Origin: Acanthornis magna
Lineage: Eukaryota > Chordata > Aves > Passeriformes > Acanthizidae
Direction: 5' to 3'
Assembly: GCA_036785705.1 (NCBI GenBank)
Contig: JAWUZG010000001.1
Location: 6,510,001-6,574,000, forward strand
Length of the DNA stretch: 64,000 bases
Shown here: positions 23,619-37,082 of the stretch, in pieces
How the letters are laid out: the number at the start of each line of letters is the position of its first letter
How positions within the stretch are numbered: the stretch's first letter is position 1
Position numbers and translations under genes: made by a program
Notes under the pieces: model-generated
What the model was told of the DNA's origin: nothing
The model's input: only the letters and a program-made list of their open reading frames with translations
Databases searched by the model: none

Positions 23619-26600
23619 GACTTTTGCAGTGTCAGATGTGCTGTTCATCTGAGCACTGAAAAGGGAAAACAAAGTAGTTTTTCCCAGCAGAATTAAAACT
23701 TTCAATATATCATATCCGTGATGTTTTCTTGTTTATTCAGGACTAAGCTGACCACCAGACTTGTAGTTCATCAAGGAATATTCTCCCTGGATAAGGAATA
23801 GAGAGAAAAAAGTAGGCGTAATTACCTGGTTTGAAGGTGGATATTTCTGTTTGTTTACCTTCCTCAGAAGCCGGGAGTAGGTTCATTTCCTAATGTCATG
23901 CCAGAATGTCAGGTAATATAATTCTTCTACTTCTGGAGAACAAGACATGGGTGTTTTCCTTGGTTTCTTGTCATTTGAGCTTAATTCCAACTAAAAGGAG
24001 TTGGTACTTTGTTATAGTCTGCAGAATTACTGTAAAATATCAGAAGTGGGTTTTGGTTTGAGACATAGGTGGTTGCACGGTTGTACTGCAAAAGGCTTAA
24101 TTCAGTGACTTCAATTTTCATTTTAGTTCAATGATTCGACACAGAAAAGGGAATAACATTCTGATTTCTGTAAAAAGTGTATTTCCATATAAAGGAGGAA
24201 TTACCTTTTGCAGAAACAGCTGCTATTTGGGTTTCAGTACGGATGGGTGTTGAGTGAGGAACAATCTTTGGTGGTATCTAAAGTGCAAGGTATTTTTTGT
24301 CTTTACCTCTAAGTGACATCAGTGGGCTGTGGTTTAATGAAAATTCTCCAGACAGTGGTGGCAACTGGTCCTTCATTTTGAGTGTGCATAAACCATTCCT
24401 AAAGAATTATGTGGGAGCAGGCTGATTTGCATGAATTATATAGTTTTCACGCAGTTTGTGAACTGCCCATGCAGGTCTATCTGACAGTGTGTTCATACAC
24501 TTAGCAACAGGCTAAGTCACCAGGCCTGAATAATGGTGGTTTATTGCTTATGGATAGGAAATCTTATCTTGAGATTGAATTCAGGCCAGCAATCCAGAGA
24601 AGGTCTAGATGCTCCCCCCAAATTCCTTTTGTGCTTGACATGCTTTCTTGGTGTGCTTCAAACAAATTTGCTGGGAACTGAGTTGAAAAGTCAATCTCAC
24701 TTGCGTCTAGAAACAATTCTCAACAGTCTTATCCCTGTGTAAATAACAAAATAGGACTTAACTATCTTCTCCTTTAACCATGTGCTTTTAGCTAGATTTA
24801 AGGTTATTTTCTCCACTAGTATTCTGAATTATTTAAAATTTAGAGTCCTATTAACATTTCAAGCTACTGCTTCCTGTGAAGTATTTGAAATCCTCTGGAA
24901 TAACATTTATGTGGTTCAAATGAGGCATCTTTTTTCCATCTATCAGGTTTTCCAAAGGGACAGAATACCCCACATTTGGGAAACGTCATATAAACATTAT
25001 TTTCTAAAGCACATTTAAGTGGGTCAGTCTTTTCTGCCTGATACTTTTATATTAGCTGGTTTCACACCTTCTCTATTCAACCAAGGGACATTCATGCATA
25101 ATAGAAAATTATTTTAGTGTTCACTCTTTTTCCTTAACAATCTTTTATAAAGCATGAGATTTATGGCAAAGTTGACAAAGAGCCTTGGTTTTATGTCACT
25201 TGGGCCTTTTCTCATCTGCTGTCAGCTTATCCATCTTCCTCTTAAGCCAGCTCCTATACAGACGTTATGAAAACCATCCCTGGCCATGAATCCCATTCCT
25301 CAGTCTTTTATCTTCCATAGAAACAAAGAAAAATAGAAGTGCAATAATGTCTTTACATTAATTTCTGGTTGACTTGGTTATTATGGTTATCCATTTTAGG
25401 AATACTTGGAGTGTTTAGTGTGGAAAGATGTAAATATCATGATCCTTGTTTTAAAGTAATAAATACAGTTTATAAATTTATACAGTGGAACCAAGCACAT
25501 GCAGAAGAAAGACAGAGGGGAACATACCCATGTGCAAATTTTGTCCCTCTTCAGCTCTGTTTTGCTTCAGATCATCTCTTCTCGGGCCACAGATCACTGT
25601 AGTTAGTGTGAATAGGAGGGTAAAAGTTCTGCTAGTGTAATTGTCTGACTGAAATCAAAAGAGAATTTCTTTCACATGCTCTGCTGATAATTCTGTCTTC
25701 CTGCATTTTATTCTATCTACAACAGTATGACCATCTTTGACTTAAGCTCTGGAAACTATACTGAGAAAATAAATGTACATTCTCCAAAAGGAGCAGAACA
25801 ATGTCTATGAAATCTTTGTTAGAAAGAAAATATTGTCTGTGCTTTACCAGCAAGTTGTTTGATGCAGTAAAAGCTGAACAATAGATCTAATTAGCTGATG
25901 TAAATTGTCTGCAAGTGTACTGTGTTGTTGTCCAAAAGGAGCCAGTCATTGGTTTGGACAGTTTTTCCCTACTGGGATTTGAGCCTGTTTGAGATAGACT
26001 TAGGACAGAGCTTCTTACTGAGTTTTCTCCTGAAGAAGGTTAATTTCTGATACCTCCCTGCAAACTGTAGCTATGTGTTGACGAGAAAATCACTTTGTTC
26101 CCCTCATAGTACTACATCTCATAACAAAATATAAGCTTTAATTCCAACACTTTTCCCCATCAGTTTATTAAAACACTTTTAAGTTGTAAAATGTTGTTTT
26201 GATCAGCCAAATGTGATTAAATCTTTCTTGATAGTGACCCAAGACTGGTAAAACTCTATGATAACTCATATGACCTATGTGAAGACTGCTAGAAAAACCA
26301 CACTCTAGAACCACAATACCTCCAAAAATTATTATCAGATATAATTATATACAATAAAATATTCAGAACTCTAAAAAGATTATTTTTATACCTCTTCATT
26401 CTCCAAAGTGGAAATGGTTATGCTTCCTCTGCCTATGAGGCCTCTGGGCTCCTTTAACCTACATCAGTACATTTAAAATTTTCCACTTTTTGTTTTTGGA
26501 TTGTTTGTTTTTAGAAAAAGTTCAGGGTATGCCAGTATTGAGATAATTATTCTGTGTAATCAATTCCTTAGAATTTAAAGGCTCTATCTCCATTAAATTC

Positions 26601-29600
26601 TGATGCCTGGGCATACTTTCTCCAGGGATATACTTATCCCTAAATTATTTTTAGCATATGAGATACTAAAAATTTCAAAACTGTACATTATTCTCTTGGG
26701 AAAAATATTAAAAAGATTTGCAGACCTAGATATATCCCATATAATCACCCCAAAAAGTAAAAATAATGAAAAGATGACATGAAGGTAACCCAGATATGAG
26801 ACCTAGATATGTATGTGTTTGCAATACACATCACAGCATTATTAGCTTCATAAATTGTATACCAGAGCTCTGAAGTTTTGATTCTTATCTATAGAAATAC
26901 TGGCTAGACCAGATTCTCTGTGCTGTCAGTGTTTCAAAATGCAATGTAGGCTAATAGCATCTAACAGTTTGTTTGTTTGCTTGTTTGGTTTTTTAAAATT
27001 AACAAGGCTTGCCAATATTAGAATTAAATTTACTTTGATTCTGATCCTCAAAATCCTTTTAATCAGGCATTGCTTTTCTGAGACAGTGATTTCATATTAA
27101 AAATAATTTTTTAAGATAGACATATTGTTTTGCATAATGTTGCTTCAAGATCAACTTTTATTATGTAATATTAAAAAAATAGTCCCTTTTACTGAATTTC
27201 TTAACATTCTTACTTCAACACAATATTATTGCTAAGCTAATTTTTTCAATGGTGATTTTTAAATGGAGGTTTTCTCTCCATCTTCCAGCTGGAAGTGAAT
27301 ATCTTAGGTCAAAATGGTCACTGTCAAACTGGAAAGCAGTTTTAAGTGGATCAAACAAGGGTTTGTCCTAGGCTTAACTCTTTAATAATTCAATTGAAAT
27401 TTAAATGTATGAAGAAATGATTCATATAGCATTTTTAGGTCAATATAGGAAGCACAATTACTTTGGAAAGCAGAATTGCAATTCAGAGCAATGTTCCAAA
27501 ATTTCAATAATGATACAGACACGACAGGTACAGAAGAGAGAAAAAAAAAAACAACAACAAACCAAAAACCCAGGAATATTGCTGATTAGGCAATAGCAGT
27601 AGTGAAAATGTTAAAGTGTAGTAGCAAAAATTCTGGCTTAATATGACTTAAAAATATCAAGTGCTTGCATGAAAGGTAATGTTGTTCTTGGGAAATACTC
27701 GGGAGTACACACAACTTGTGCCAGTGTAGGATATGTGTTGCAGTTGTTCTACCCTGCTCAGTGGCTGATGAGACTTCAGCTTTAATACTAATGCAGTTTA
27801 GGTCAGCACCCCTCAAGAGTTACAGAATGAGATGTTTCAAAGTTGATCATAAGAGAGATAGTAAAAGATTTAGACAATATTGGTTAGAAGTCTGAAGGAT
27901 CTGCCTGTATTTATCTAGAAAGAAGACCAAAGCTGAACAAGTTATGACTCTGTCACTGTGTTAAACATTTATTTAAATAGGAGAAATATTAACCACTCTT
28001 CACATCCCATGGATGTACAGGATGGATTATCTCAGTCTGTGGCCTGAGTATTTAGTAAATATGAACTTTATAACTGCATTAGCACCAATGTCTTAGAATT
28101 TATATATTTTAGTGAAACTGCTTTACATCTGAATACTGGGAATAACATAAGGTGATAGCCTACATGACTGATTTCCTTTCCAAGCCAAGAATATCTTGAG
28201 CACTACAAGTAATAGAATTATGTTTAAAAATTGAATTCTAAAATTAAATACAACTTTCTTTAGTATTCATGGCTCTTCTTACACAGTATCATGCACATGT
28301 TCCCTGTTAATTTGTATCGATACAGCATTTGCCACAGACTGCTGAGTAAACAAACCACTCAGATATATAGGGCCCTTTCTATAATATGAGTGACAATGAT
28401 TCATTTAAAAGGTAGGAAGCTGAGACAGGGTTAATAAATCAATAAAAAAATAGCCTAAATGTCCCCTGTCTTGTTCTTTCTATCCCTTAGCTGAAGAGGC
28501 ACTTGCTCCCTATTTTACTTTCCTATTTCCATTTCTCTTCAGAAGCCTGGAAGTCTCTTGTCTTCCTTGGCTGACACAAGAACATAGCGTAGCTAGCTAA
28601 GATATGGAGGATTGGAAATAACATGTTTGACATTAGATATTGGTGATGAAAAGTCACACCTGATCTGATTACTGTATACTCCTCTTGTAATCTGCAGGCA
28701 GAAGTATTGCAAGGGAGCAGCAGTTAATCCACTTATTTTATGGTTTTACTTTACAATATGATTAATCCCACTCATTTCTCAAATGACTACAGTAAGGTTC
28801 TAGATGACTGACACTGCTTTTGGTCCCATGGTCCCGCAAAAAGCCTGTCTTCTGAGTGTTCTGTGTTATTATTTCCTGATTTTTTTCTCTCAAAAGAGTG
28901 GATTTCTTAATTATGTACTAGTTTCCTTTTATGAATTCTGCACAGCAAAAGTTATGATTCAGTTAAAGTTGGGTTTATAAATTGCTTTCTAGGTGCTAAA
29001 GCTTGATTAAAGAAAAATAATAAAAAAATATTAATTTAAAATAACTTTCATTCAATTCACTGAAACAACATTATAAAAAAATCTATTTTCTGGTCTCTCC
29101 AGCATGCTTTTAAGATGAATGGCTGCTGACAGATGGGCATCACAGTGCAGACAAACTTCTTATTTACAGGAAAAGGTTGTCTCTGCTGACACCAGTTCAG
29201 ACTTTCAGAAGCTATCTTGTCAACACTTCTCAAATCTCACTTGGAGAGAGCAATTTTTTCCTTTGTGCTTATCTTCTCAGTTCAATTTCTCCAAATAATT
29301 CCCAATTTTGTTACCAAGAAGGAGCTGAACACTGATAAACTCAAAAAAGTGATTTACCTGCTGCAATGTTCATCTCAGGGAGCTGAATCCATAATGGCTT
29401 GGTAAGTGCTTACAGTCCCTGCATTTAGATTGAAGGTATGAGAGAGGAATTCACCGTAGCCAGTTTGGTTAGTGCTGCGCTGCCTAAGTCAACTCTTTGG
29501 AAACTCCAAAGACAGGGCTAAGTCTATCATAAATTATGGTTTAGACATCTCTGTGGAATTTTGATGCAGAGCCTGAAATTTCTCCCTTGGTGTGACACTG

Positions 29601-29766
29601 CAGAGAAAGCCTGCCTTTTGGCTCTCCTTCAGAACTTCTTGCATTTTGTACATCATGAATTCGGGTCTCAGTTCAATTTCTGTTCACATTCTCCATCTGT
29701 CCATATCTTCCCTCTCATCTCCTTGCTAAACCTTACTTCTGTTTCCCAGCTGGTCTTTCTCTGACA

Positions 29767-29781
29767 CTCTCTCTCTCTCTT
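29767..29781. repeat. (CT)n short microsatellite
   Basis: About seven CT units in a pyrimidine-rich stretch. Confidence 0.8.
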
Positions 29782-30880
29782 CCAATCTAAGTGGTTCCTA
29801 TCAAAATACAGCTTTGATTATCTCACCTTACTCACTTTGCAAGCTGTTTGCTGCTGCCAAATCCAGCTCAAGAATCAAGTGTGCTGGTGCTCTTACACTG
29901 CCCGGCCAGACTTTTCCCTGGGGCATTATAGCTAAGGAGGCTAAATGGGCCAGCCATTAACTAAGGGTGAAGGCAGGGTTTGAAATTTAATAACTAGTAA
30001 GGAGGAAGGTCTGAAGGAGGATTATATGCTGAGGATTTCTTTAGTGTGTTGTGTGGGATGAGAAGTTTAACAGGTTTGATTTCTCTAAATCTGATAACTT
30101 CCTGATTTAGACAGTCATCAGTTGCCAGACGTGAAAAGATAGTCAGGAAGGATGGTGGATGGAATGAATCAGAATGAGTGTAACCCACCTCAAATTTAGG
30201 TTTAGTGTAGCGAAGATTAATTTAGGACTGAGTGTTTATTTTCAGCTGCTATATAACATTATTAAAACACTTTGACATAAGACTCAGGAAGTCATGAGGT
30301 AGTTTGGAAGCAAAATTTACTTCATTAGTTTCTGGAATACATGTTCTGTAACCTCTTTCATAGTTGTGTTTTTGCTCTATATATATGATGTAAGAGGGAA
30401 AAAATGAAATAAAATTATGCTCTTTGTCTGAGTTGACATTAGAAGCAATGGTTGTCTTTTTCTCAGAATTTTACTGTTTAGGTTAATCACTTACATCATA
30501 TTGATGCTCCTTTTATGATTCCTAAGTTATAACCAACAGCAGAAATATCGTGGTCTTCTAGGAAGAATGAAATGGCATCAGTGATTTTCCCCTTTGCCCA
30601 TTTGATGAGGCACACTGTAGTATAGAGAATTTTATAGAAATGCCTCCAGATATTTCTTTAGACAGTAAAAGTGATTCTTGTGACAATGATAGGATAGGCT
30701 GCTCTGAGTCCTTATGTTCTTACAGCCTTTTTGACCATGGTTTGTCTGAGGAATGATAACCCAGGCAGAGGAAGACATTTTAATTCTTTTCTTCCTTTTT
30801 CTTCATCACTTGGCCCAAAAGCTCACCAAGGAAAAAAAGAAGTTTTGACTATGAAATAGCATTTTTACTATATGTATGCA

Positions 30881-30923
30881 CTCACACAAACACACACACA
30901 AATACACATACATACGTATATGT
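30881..30923. repeat. imperfect (CA)n microsatellite
   Basis: CA repeats interrupted by A and T, followed by a TACATACGTATATG stretch. Confidence 0.85.
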
Positions 30924-31151
30924 AAAATAGCAAATAGCTTTTCTGGCAGGTATTGTGCACACATGACTAGTAGTTTTATTTTATCTCAGAGACTCTACAG
31001 TTATGGAATATCAAAGCTTTTATTTAATTAAAATAAATTCTGCAGTCCCTTCTATTTCAGTCCTTCCACAGGATCTTGGCACTATATCCATGAAGAGGTT
31101 GGTGCCTGTATTATGTTTTGAAAACGTTGCCTATCTAAACTCCTCAGTCAT

Positions 31152-31562
31152 CACAAATCACAAAAAAATCAGGTTGGAAAGGTGCTGTGGAGGTCATGCA
31201 GTCCCATCTTGACCTCAAAGCTGGGCTATTTTCTAAGTTAGATCAGATGTCTAGAGGACTTGCCAAGCTGAATTTTGAAAATCTCCAAGAGTGGAGATTT
31301 TGCTGTGTCTCTGTGCATTCTGTTCTGAGAATTCACTGCTCTCATGTCAGAGAGTGCTTCACTTTCCTTGTGCAGCTTCTGTCTTTTGTCCTTCATTGTG
31401 CATCCCTTAGAAGGATCTGTCTTTTCAGAACTGCTTCATTTGAGAGTTGAAGACAGCAATAAGTGTTTTTTTGATGCTCAGTTCCCTTAGCCTCTCTTCT
31501 TTGAACAGACAATCTCCCCCACAAGCCCTGACCATTTTACTAGGCCTACACTGAGCTCTCTA
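31152..31562 (-). mobile_element. CR1 LINE 3' fragment, antisense (old, about 410 bp)
   Basis: Starts near AATCACAAAAAAATCAGGTTGG and continues through GGTGCTGTGGAGGTCATGC, TTAGATCAG, TTTTGAAAATCTCCAAGAG, TTTGTCCTTCATTGTGC, TTGAAGACAGCAATAAGTG, CAGTTCCCTTAGCCTCTC and CCCTGACCATTTTACTAGGC. The order and wording match the antisense 3' region and part of the body of an old CR1 subfamily. Diverged and non-coding. Confidence 0.87.
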
Positions 31563-34500
31563 AATGACATTATTAATGCTTTGTGTGGATATAAAACAGG
31601 GTGGAAAGAGTATGGGAAACTCTCCCATCTGAGTCCTGCTCTGCTAGTTAGCATTGCTGTTCTCGTTAGCTCGAGTGCAGACACGCTGGAACTGCTGTGC
31701 TGCTTCACTTCAGAAGCAAATTACATTTCCTCAAGTGCTTCCTATGCAGCTTTATAAAGAAATACACAGTACAGTTCAGGAAACACTGGTCTCTGACCCC
31801 CATTAAGCTCTCAAACCTTGTAATTAGGTTGGAGTAATTTGGGAAATTTCTAGGTTTGGAGGTTTGGATTGTTTTTTTGGTTTTGTTTTTTCCTTCCCGC
31901 TAGAACCCCCTCCATATTTTTCTAGATATTTTTAATGCACTTAAGTTTTAAGAAATCATCCTTTCATAATAAAAACTACTATTTGCTTGTGTCCATGTAT
32001 TGCACAGGTGATTCATGAATTCTGAGATACTTGTATCTCAATGTCTGTCATGATTATAGAGAGGAAGTCTTTCATTAATATATTCTAGATTTTTAACTCA
32101 TCAATTAGAAAATGTCTCCTTCATTCACATGTTATGGGTAACTAGACTAAAAAAAAGTTCCCCAAAATCCAGGGATAGTATACTGTAAAACATCTCTCTG
32201 AAATATTTTTTTTAAAAAGTATTATGTAAAAATATTTCCATGTTTTATATGAATATAATAAGAAGCTACAATTGAAGGATAAATGATGGAGCACTGCCAA
32301 AACACTTGTAAGTTACATCAGCATCCCAAATTCCAGCTGGCACTCATTAATTATTTTGGAATTTCTTAAAGTATGACTTTTACAATCTTAGTGTTGTAAT
32401 ATTTTGCTCTGTTTGGGAAGATTTTAAAAAAATATATTTTTTACAGCATTGCTGCTGAACGCTTTGTGATCTATTATGATGAATCTACTATGATGTTCAG
32501 ATCTGAGTATTTTCATTGACTTTTGAAACCACAGAGACTTGTGCTTTTGTTGTAGAATCACTAATCTGATAGCTCATATAAAATTCTCTGAAGTTAATGA
32601 TACACTCTGTTAAATCAGTCAGCTGTGGATCATGACTTGAGGAAATTATTTTTTTTCTTTGAGTTGACTATTCCAAATATGAGGAGGCTTTTTTGCACTT
32701 TCTTAAAAACAAAATTTCTCAGTTCTGACTAGTGTAAAATATGGAACCCCTAAATCAACACAATGTGGGGAACAGGAAGGAAGACTATTCACTTAATTGA
32801 TTGAAATAGTATTGCTGGAAATTTTCTAGTAGAAAATAACCTTTAAATCTGAATTTTATGTTCAAGAAGTTCAGAGTTTGGACAGGAAGAAAGAAAGGTG
32901 ATCTGTGTGACAGTGAAAAAAAAATACAGTGATAGTTTTTCAGCTGCCTATGAAGAGAAAGTAAAAATAGAGTCCTGATCATTCTCAAGCTGAAAAAAAA
33001 AAATAGATAGTGATTACAGTGGTTTCTTGAAACATATTTTTTCCTATCTCATTTAAAAGAAAAAACAAAAACTAATCAAAACAATACCACACCAAAACCA
33101 AAACCAGAGAAGCATGGGTTGTTTTTTCCTCTACTTGTCATTTCCACTGGAAATATTTTTAGAAGAGGGGAAAAAAAATACAAGATTTTATTAATGGAAA
33201 AGGGTTTTCAGCTGTCTGACTTGTTCTGGAGGTATTGACAATACCGTCAATAAAGTAAATGGTGGAATGGGGGAAAGTGACAGACGGTGATAATCAGCTC
33301 CATTTGCTTCAAGGCCCAGAAGGAGTTCAATATATAGAAAAACACTGAATGTGTGCATTGAGCTGGCAATATCAGTAGAATAGCTGAGACTCTGGAACTC
33401 TTTTTTTTGCATCAAATTTGTGATTCTGTTTTTATCAGTCTCTAGTAATATTTGATGTGCATCTTAACCATGTTGATATATTACACAGACATTAGAATTA
33501 TTAATAATTAAGAAATAAGGTAAAACAAGAAAGGTGCCCTGCTCACAAAGAGTAGAAATTTGAAATAAAGTATGTTTTAAGTTCATTGTCCTAAACATCT
33601 GGTAGTTATGTAATGGGGAGAACCATGTAAATGCTTTCAAATATTGTTTTATATTTCTGATCGTTATTTCTGAAGATCTTTGTCATCAGTTGCAAGTTTC
33701 CTGCTGAAAGTATAAGAATACTAATAATTTAGTATTAAACTTCAAAACATTTTAAAAGCATGTTAGAAATACATTTCCTGCTGTTCAGAATACTCAACAT
33801 TAAAACATAGTTTGGAAATTTCGTGGCCAACTGAGAATAAGCACATTGAAATCTGTGTTTTCTAGTTTCTCCTTAACTGGTCATACAGAAAGAATGAATA
33901 GGCTTAGAACAAGGTGAAGGTTTTCAAGTGTTTTGGTTTATTCACATGCAGCTCAACAACTTGAAATTAGTTTCATCAGGATAGAATCTGCAACACAATT
34001 TCAGATCAAAATCCATCTAATTCAGGCTTTCCACCATGACATTGACTAAGTCATATATTTTCAGTAAAAAATGAGATCCTCAGCTGATACAAACTGATTT
34101 AATATTTCATCATGAATTCAATACTTAGTGTTTATGGGTAAAATGATGTTCAAACAACACAGTAAGGCATTGCACACTAACACACAGAGCTCACAGATAA
34201 TGCATTCTGAGGTAAATGCCATCAGTGACTCTCCATTTGAGATAATCTTCATCACTATTCAGCAGCCTGGTTCCTGGATGCTATAAGCACAGCAAGGTAC
34301 TAGAATGATTGCTGTGCCTTCAGAAGAGAGATCTAAAAATTAAATTATTTCATATTTCCTGATGAAATACAAGCAACTGGTGCCATAAGTTTTATGAGTT
34401 CTCTAATGTTTATAGAAAGGTTTTTTTGCTTACGGTCTTATCAAAGATCTGTGAATATAAATACTGTCAACTGAAAATGAAGTAAAACCATTTAGGTACC

Positions 34501-36949
34501 TGACTTGATGACTTAGAAATTATATAACAGCAATGTTCATCATGGAAGATGACTTGATGTTCACTACCCTAGTCTGCCCAAGGCTCTTAAAATCGGTGCA
34601 TGATTCATGCTAAACAATAAATTTTTGTCAGTCTTAGCTCAGAGGCAAATAAATACATGGCTAACAAAGCTGAGACCCTTTAAACATTAACTTTTTTTCA
34701 GGATCAAAATATTTCAGTTAAGAGATGTTGCTTTGCTTAAATAATATACAATATTTATATTTAAAATAGTACCAAATAAATACAAAAATTATTCACAATT
34801 TGCAAAATATGAAATAGAAATAATTTTATTAAGGTTCTCATTTAGAGCTAGTTGCTCCTAAACACTAATAATTTTAGGATGCCCAGAAAATCAGATTTGA
34901 CTTGAAATGAGACAAATTGAAACAAAAACTCTACACCCATTGATTTTATATAGGTGAACTAATAACCAAAATTATTTTTCTACATCAGACACTGTCTAAC
35001 ATCCAGATATTTAGTGTTTCGAGTAGTCAGTCTTCATCTCTAGAGTGCTATTAAACATACCATTGTGACTTTCAGAATTCAACTGTTTGAAGTTTGTGCT
35101 TCTTGTCTTTCCATCCTTTGACTTGCTGTTTTTGAAAAGTCAAGACCTCTTTCCACAGTGGTTCTTACCTTGGGGGTAAAGCAATGCATCCGCACCTGAA
35201 TTTTACAAACCCAGCTAAAGTTCTCAGTGGTAACATTGTGCAATGAACATTTAGAAGAACCACTTTCATGTTTAACTAGTTTTTTCTTGTTTTCCAACTA
35301 AATATTAACCAATAAGTATTCTTGTCTTGTTTAGCCTGATATTCTACAGCACTCACTTTTTCTTGTTGTGTGTAATATTGTTTTCTTAAACTTTTATTGT
35401 GTTGGAGATCTGTGTCTCCAAAAACATTTTCTTCTCACATCATCACCAGCTAAAAACCATTTGTCACTTCTGCCTTTTTCTGTCTTTGGGATCACATCTC
35501 TGACAAATCACACTTGCACCCAACAGTTTTGCTTTCAACCCATAAATACTCATTTCTTATCTGTAAGGGGATGTATCATCACATCGCACCTTAGGCTGAT
35601 ATAGGGCACAATGAACATCAGATTATTTGAGACTTCAGAGCAATCATTTGACTTTTTGTTAACGTCTCTGGACCCAAAAAATACTGAATGACATGACTTC
35701 ACTGATACATTGTGAAGATAAGATGTCACTAATATATTCAGTAAGCATTAGTTTTGGAGGTTTTGGACTAATTTTTCAGCTCTTCTTCTTCCACTGGTCT
35801 AGAATGTGTATTTGGATGATTACATACATTTCAGGGTTTTATTAATTTTCTTTTCTTATTAAAATCCGTGTTTTCTAGAAATTTTTAAACAGTGAATAAA
35901 ACACAAAAACAACAGAGAAGAGAACCAATCCAAATCTGTGATCATCTTATGAACATCTTACAAACATCTATTACTGATTATTTCCCCTATTTCTATAGTA
36001 AGACTCACTGTACATTGCATTTTTAGGGTGATCAGTATAGTCCATATGCATATAATCACGTAGAACTACTTTTTACCTGGATTTTTATTGACCTATGGCA
36101 GCAGTAGACATAGAATGGTTTGAAAAAAGAGTAATAGGGTATCTGAAAATGGGGGGGAAGGAAAGTGTCTTTTTTTCCTTTTGTATCTGCAGTGTTTATA
36201 TATCCTAGATTCCAGGCCAGCCATAAGAATTTTCATTTTTATTTCATGTCTTTGAAACGTTGTTGTTGCTTTAAATTCTTTTTCTCCTTTTTTTTTTATA
36301 TGTAGGTTTAGAAACTGCAAATGGCACATCTTTCACATTAACTTCTGATTTTCCTGCTGCCTTCACTTTATTTTTAGCTTCATTACTGTTTAAAAGTAAT
36401 CTTTGCCAACTTTATATCTTCTTGTCCTGCTTGTCACAATAAGCAGAAATGGGAAGACAAAGGTCATGATTCTAAAATAGTATAATTGCTATTAAAATAG
36501 TAGTAAGAAAATTCATTAAATGTTACTGCTTTCTTCTTCCTCAGCCCTACACACTTGGATTAAATATCACATTGCATATAAGGTTGTAAACTGATGCAAT
36601 TTATCCAGGACTGCAATACTTCCTCCTTTGAAAATGAATGTAGATTTCAGTGTTGGTAATATAAATTATATTTAAAAATTAATGAAATAATCAAATATAG
36701 ATATTATCTCTATGTATGCTTAAAAAAGAGGAGCAAGAGGATGTTCTAAAAATCAGGACCTTCACTTTTATTCGGTTGAGCTAATCAAGATAGGGCTGAA
36801 TGCCTTGTCTGGATTTCTTTGGTGAAGAGGTGGAGTTGATTTCCAATCCGTTTTTAAATACAAATGATGGAGCATTTGCCACTTCTTCTTCCCAGCTCAC
36901 GGATTAAATCTGGTTCAGTATCCATAGAGAATAGAATACATGTGAAAAT

Positions 36950-36976
36950 AAACAAAAAACAAACAAACAAACAAAA
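36950..36976. repeat. (AAAC)n microsatellite
   Basis: AACAAAAAACAAAC followed by three more AAAC units. Confidence 0.85.
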
Positions 36977-37058
36977 GTAAACTGAAAAAATGGTTTAATA
37001 TCTTTTAAAATAGCTTTGTTTGGGGAAAAAAAAAGAAGACAGTTAATCTGTTTCTCTT

Positions 37059-37082
37059 TGTTATCTGTTTAAACAGATAACA
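37059..37082. repeat. 24-bp perfect palindrome with paired GATA sites
   Basis: The left half is TGTTATCTGTTT and the right half AAACAGATAACA. They are exact reverse complements with no spacer. Each arm contains an AGATAA core, in opposite orientation, around a central GTTTAAAC. Confidence 0.95.
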
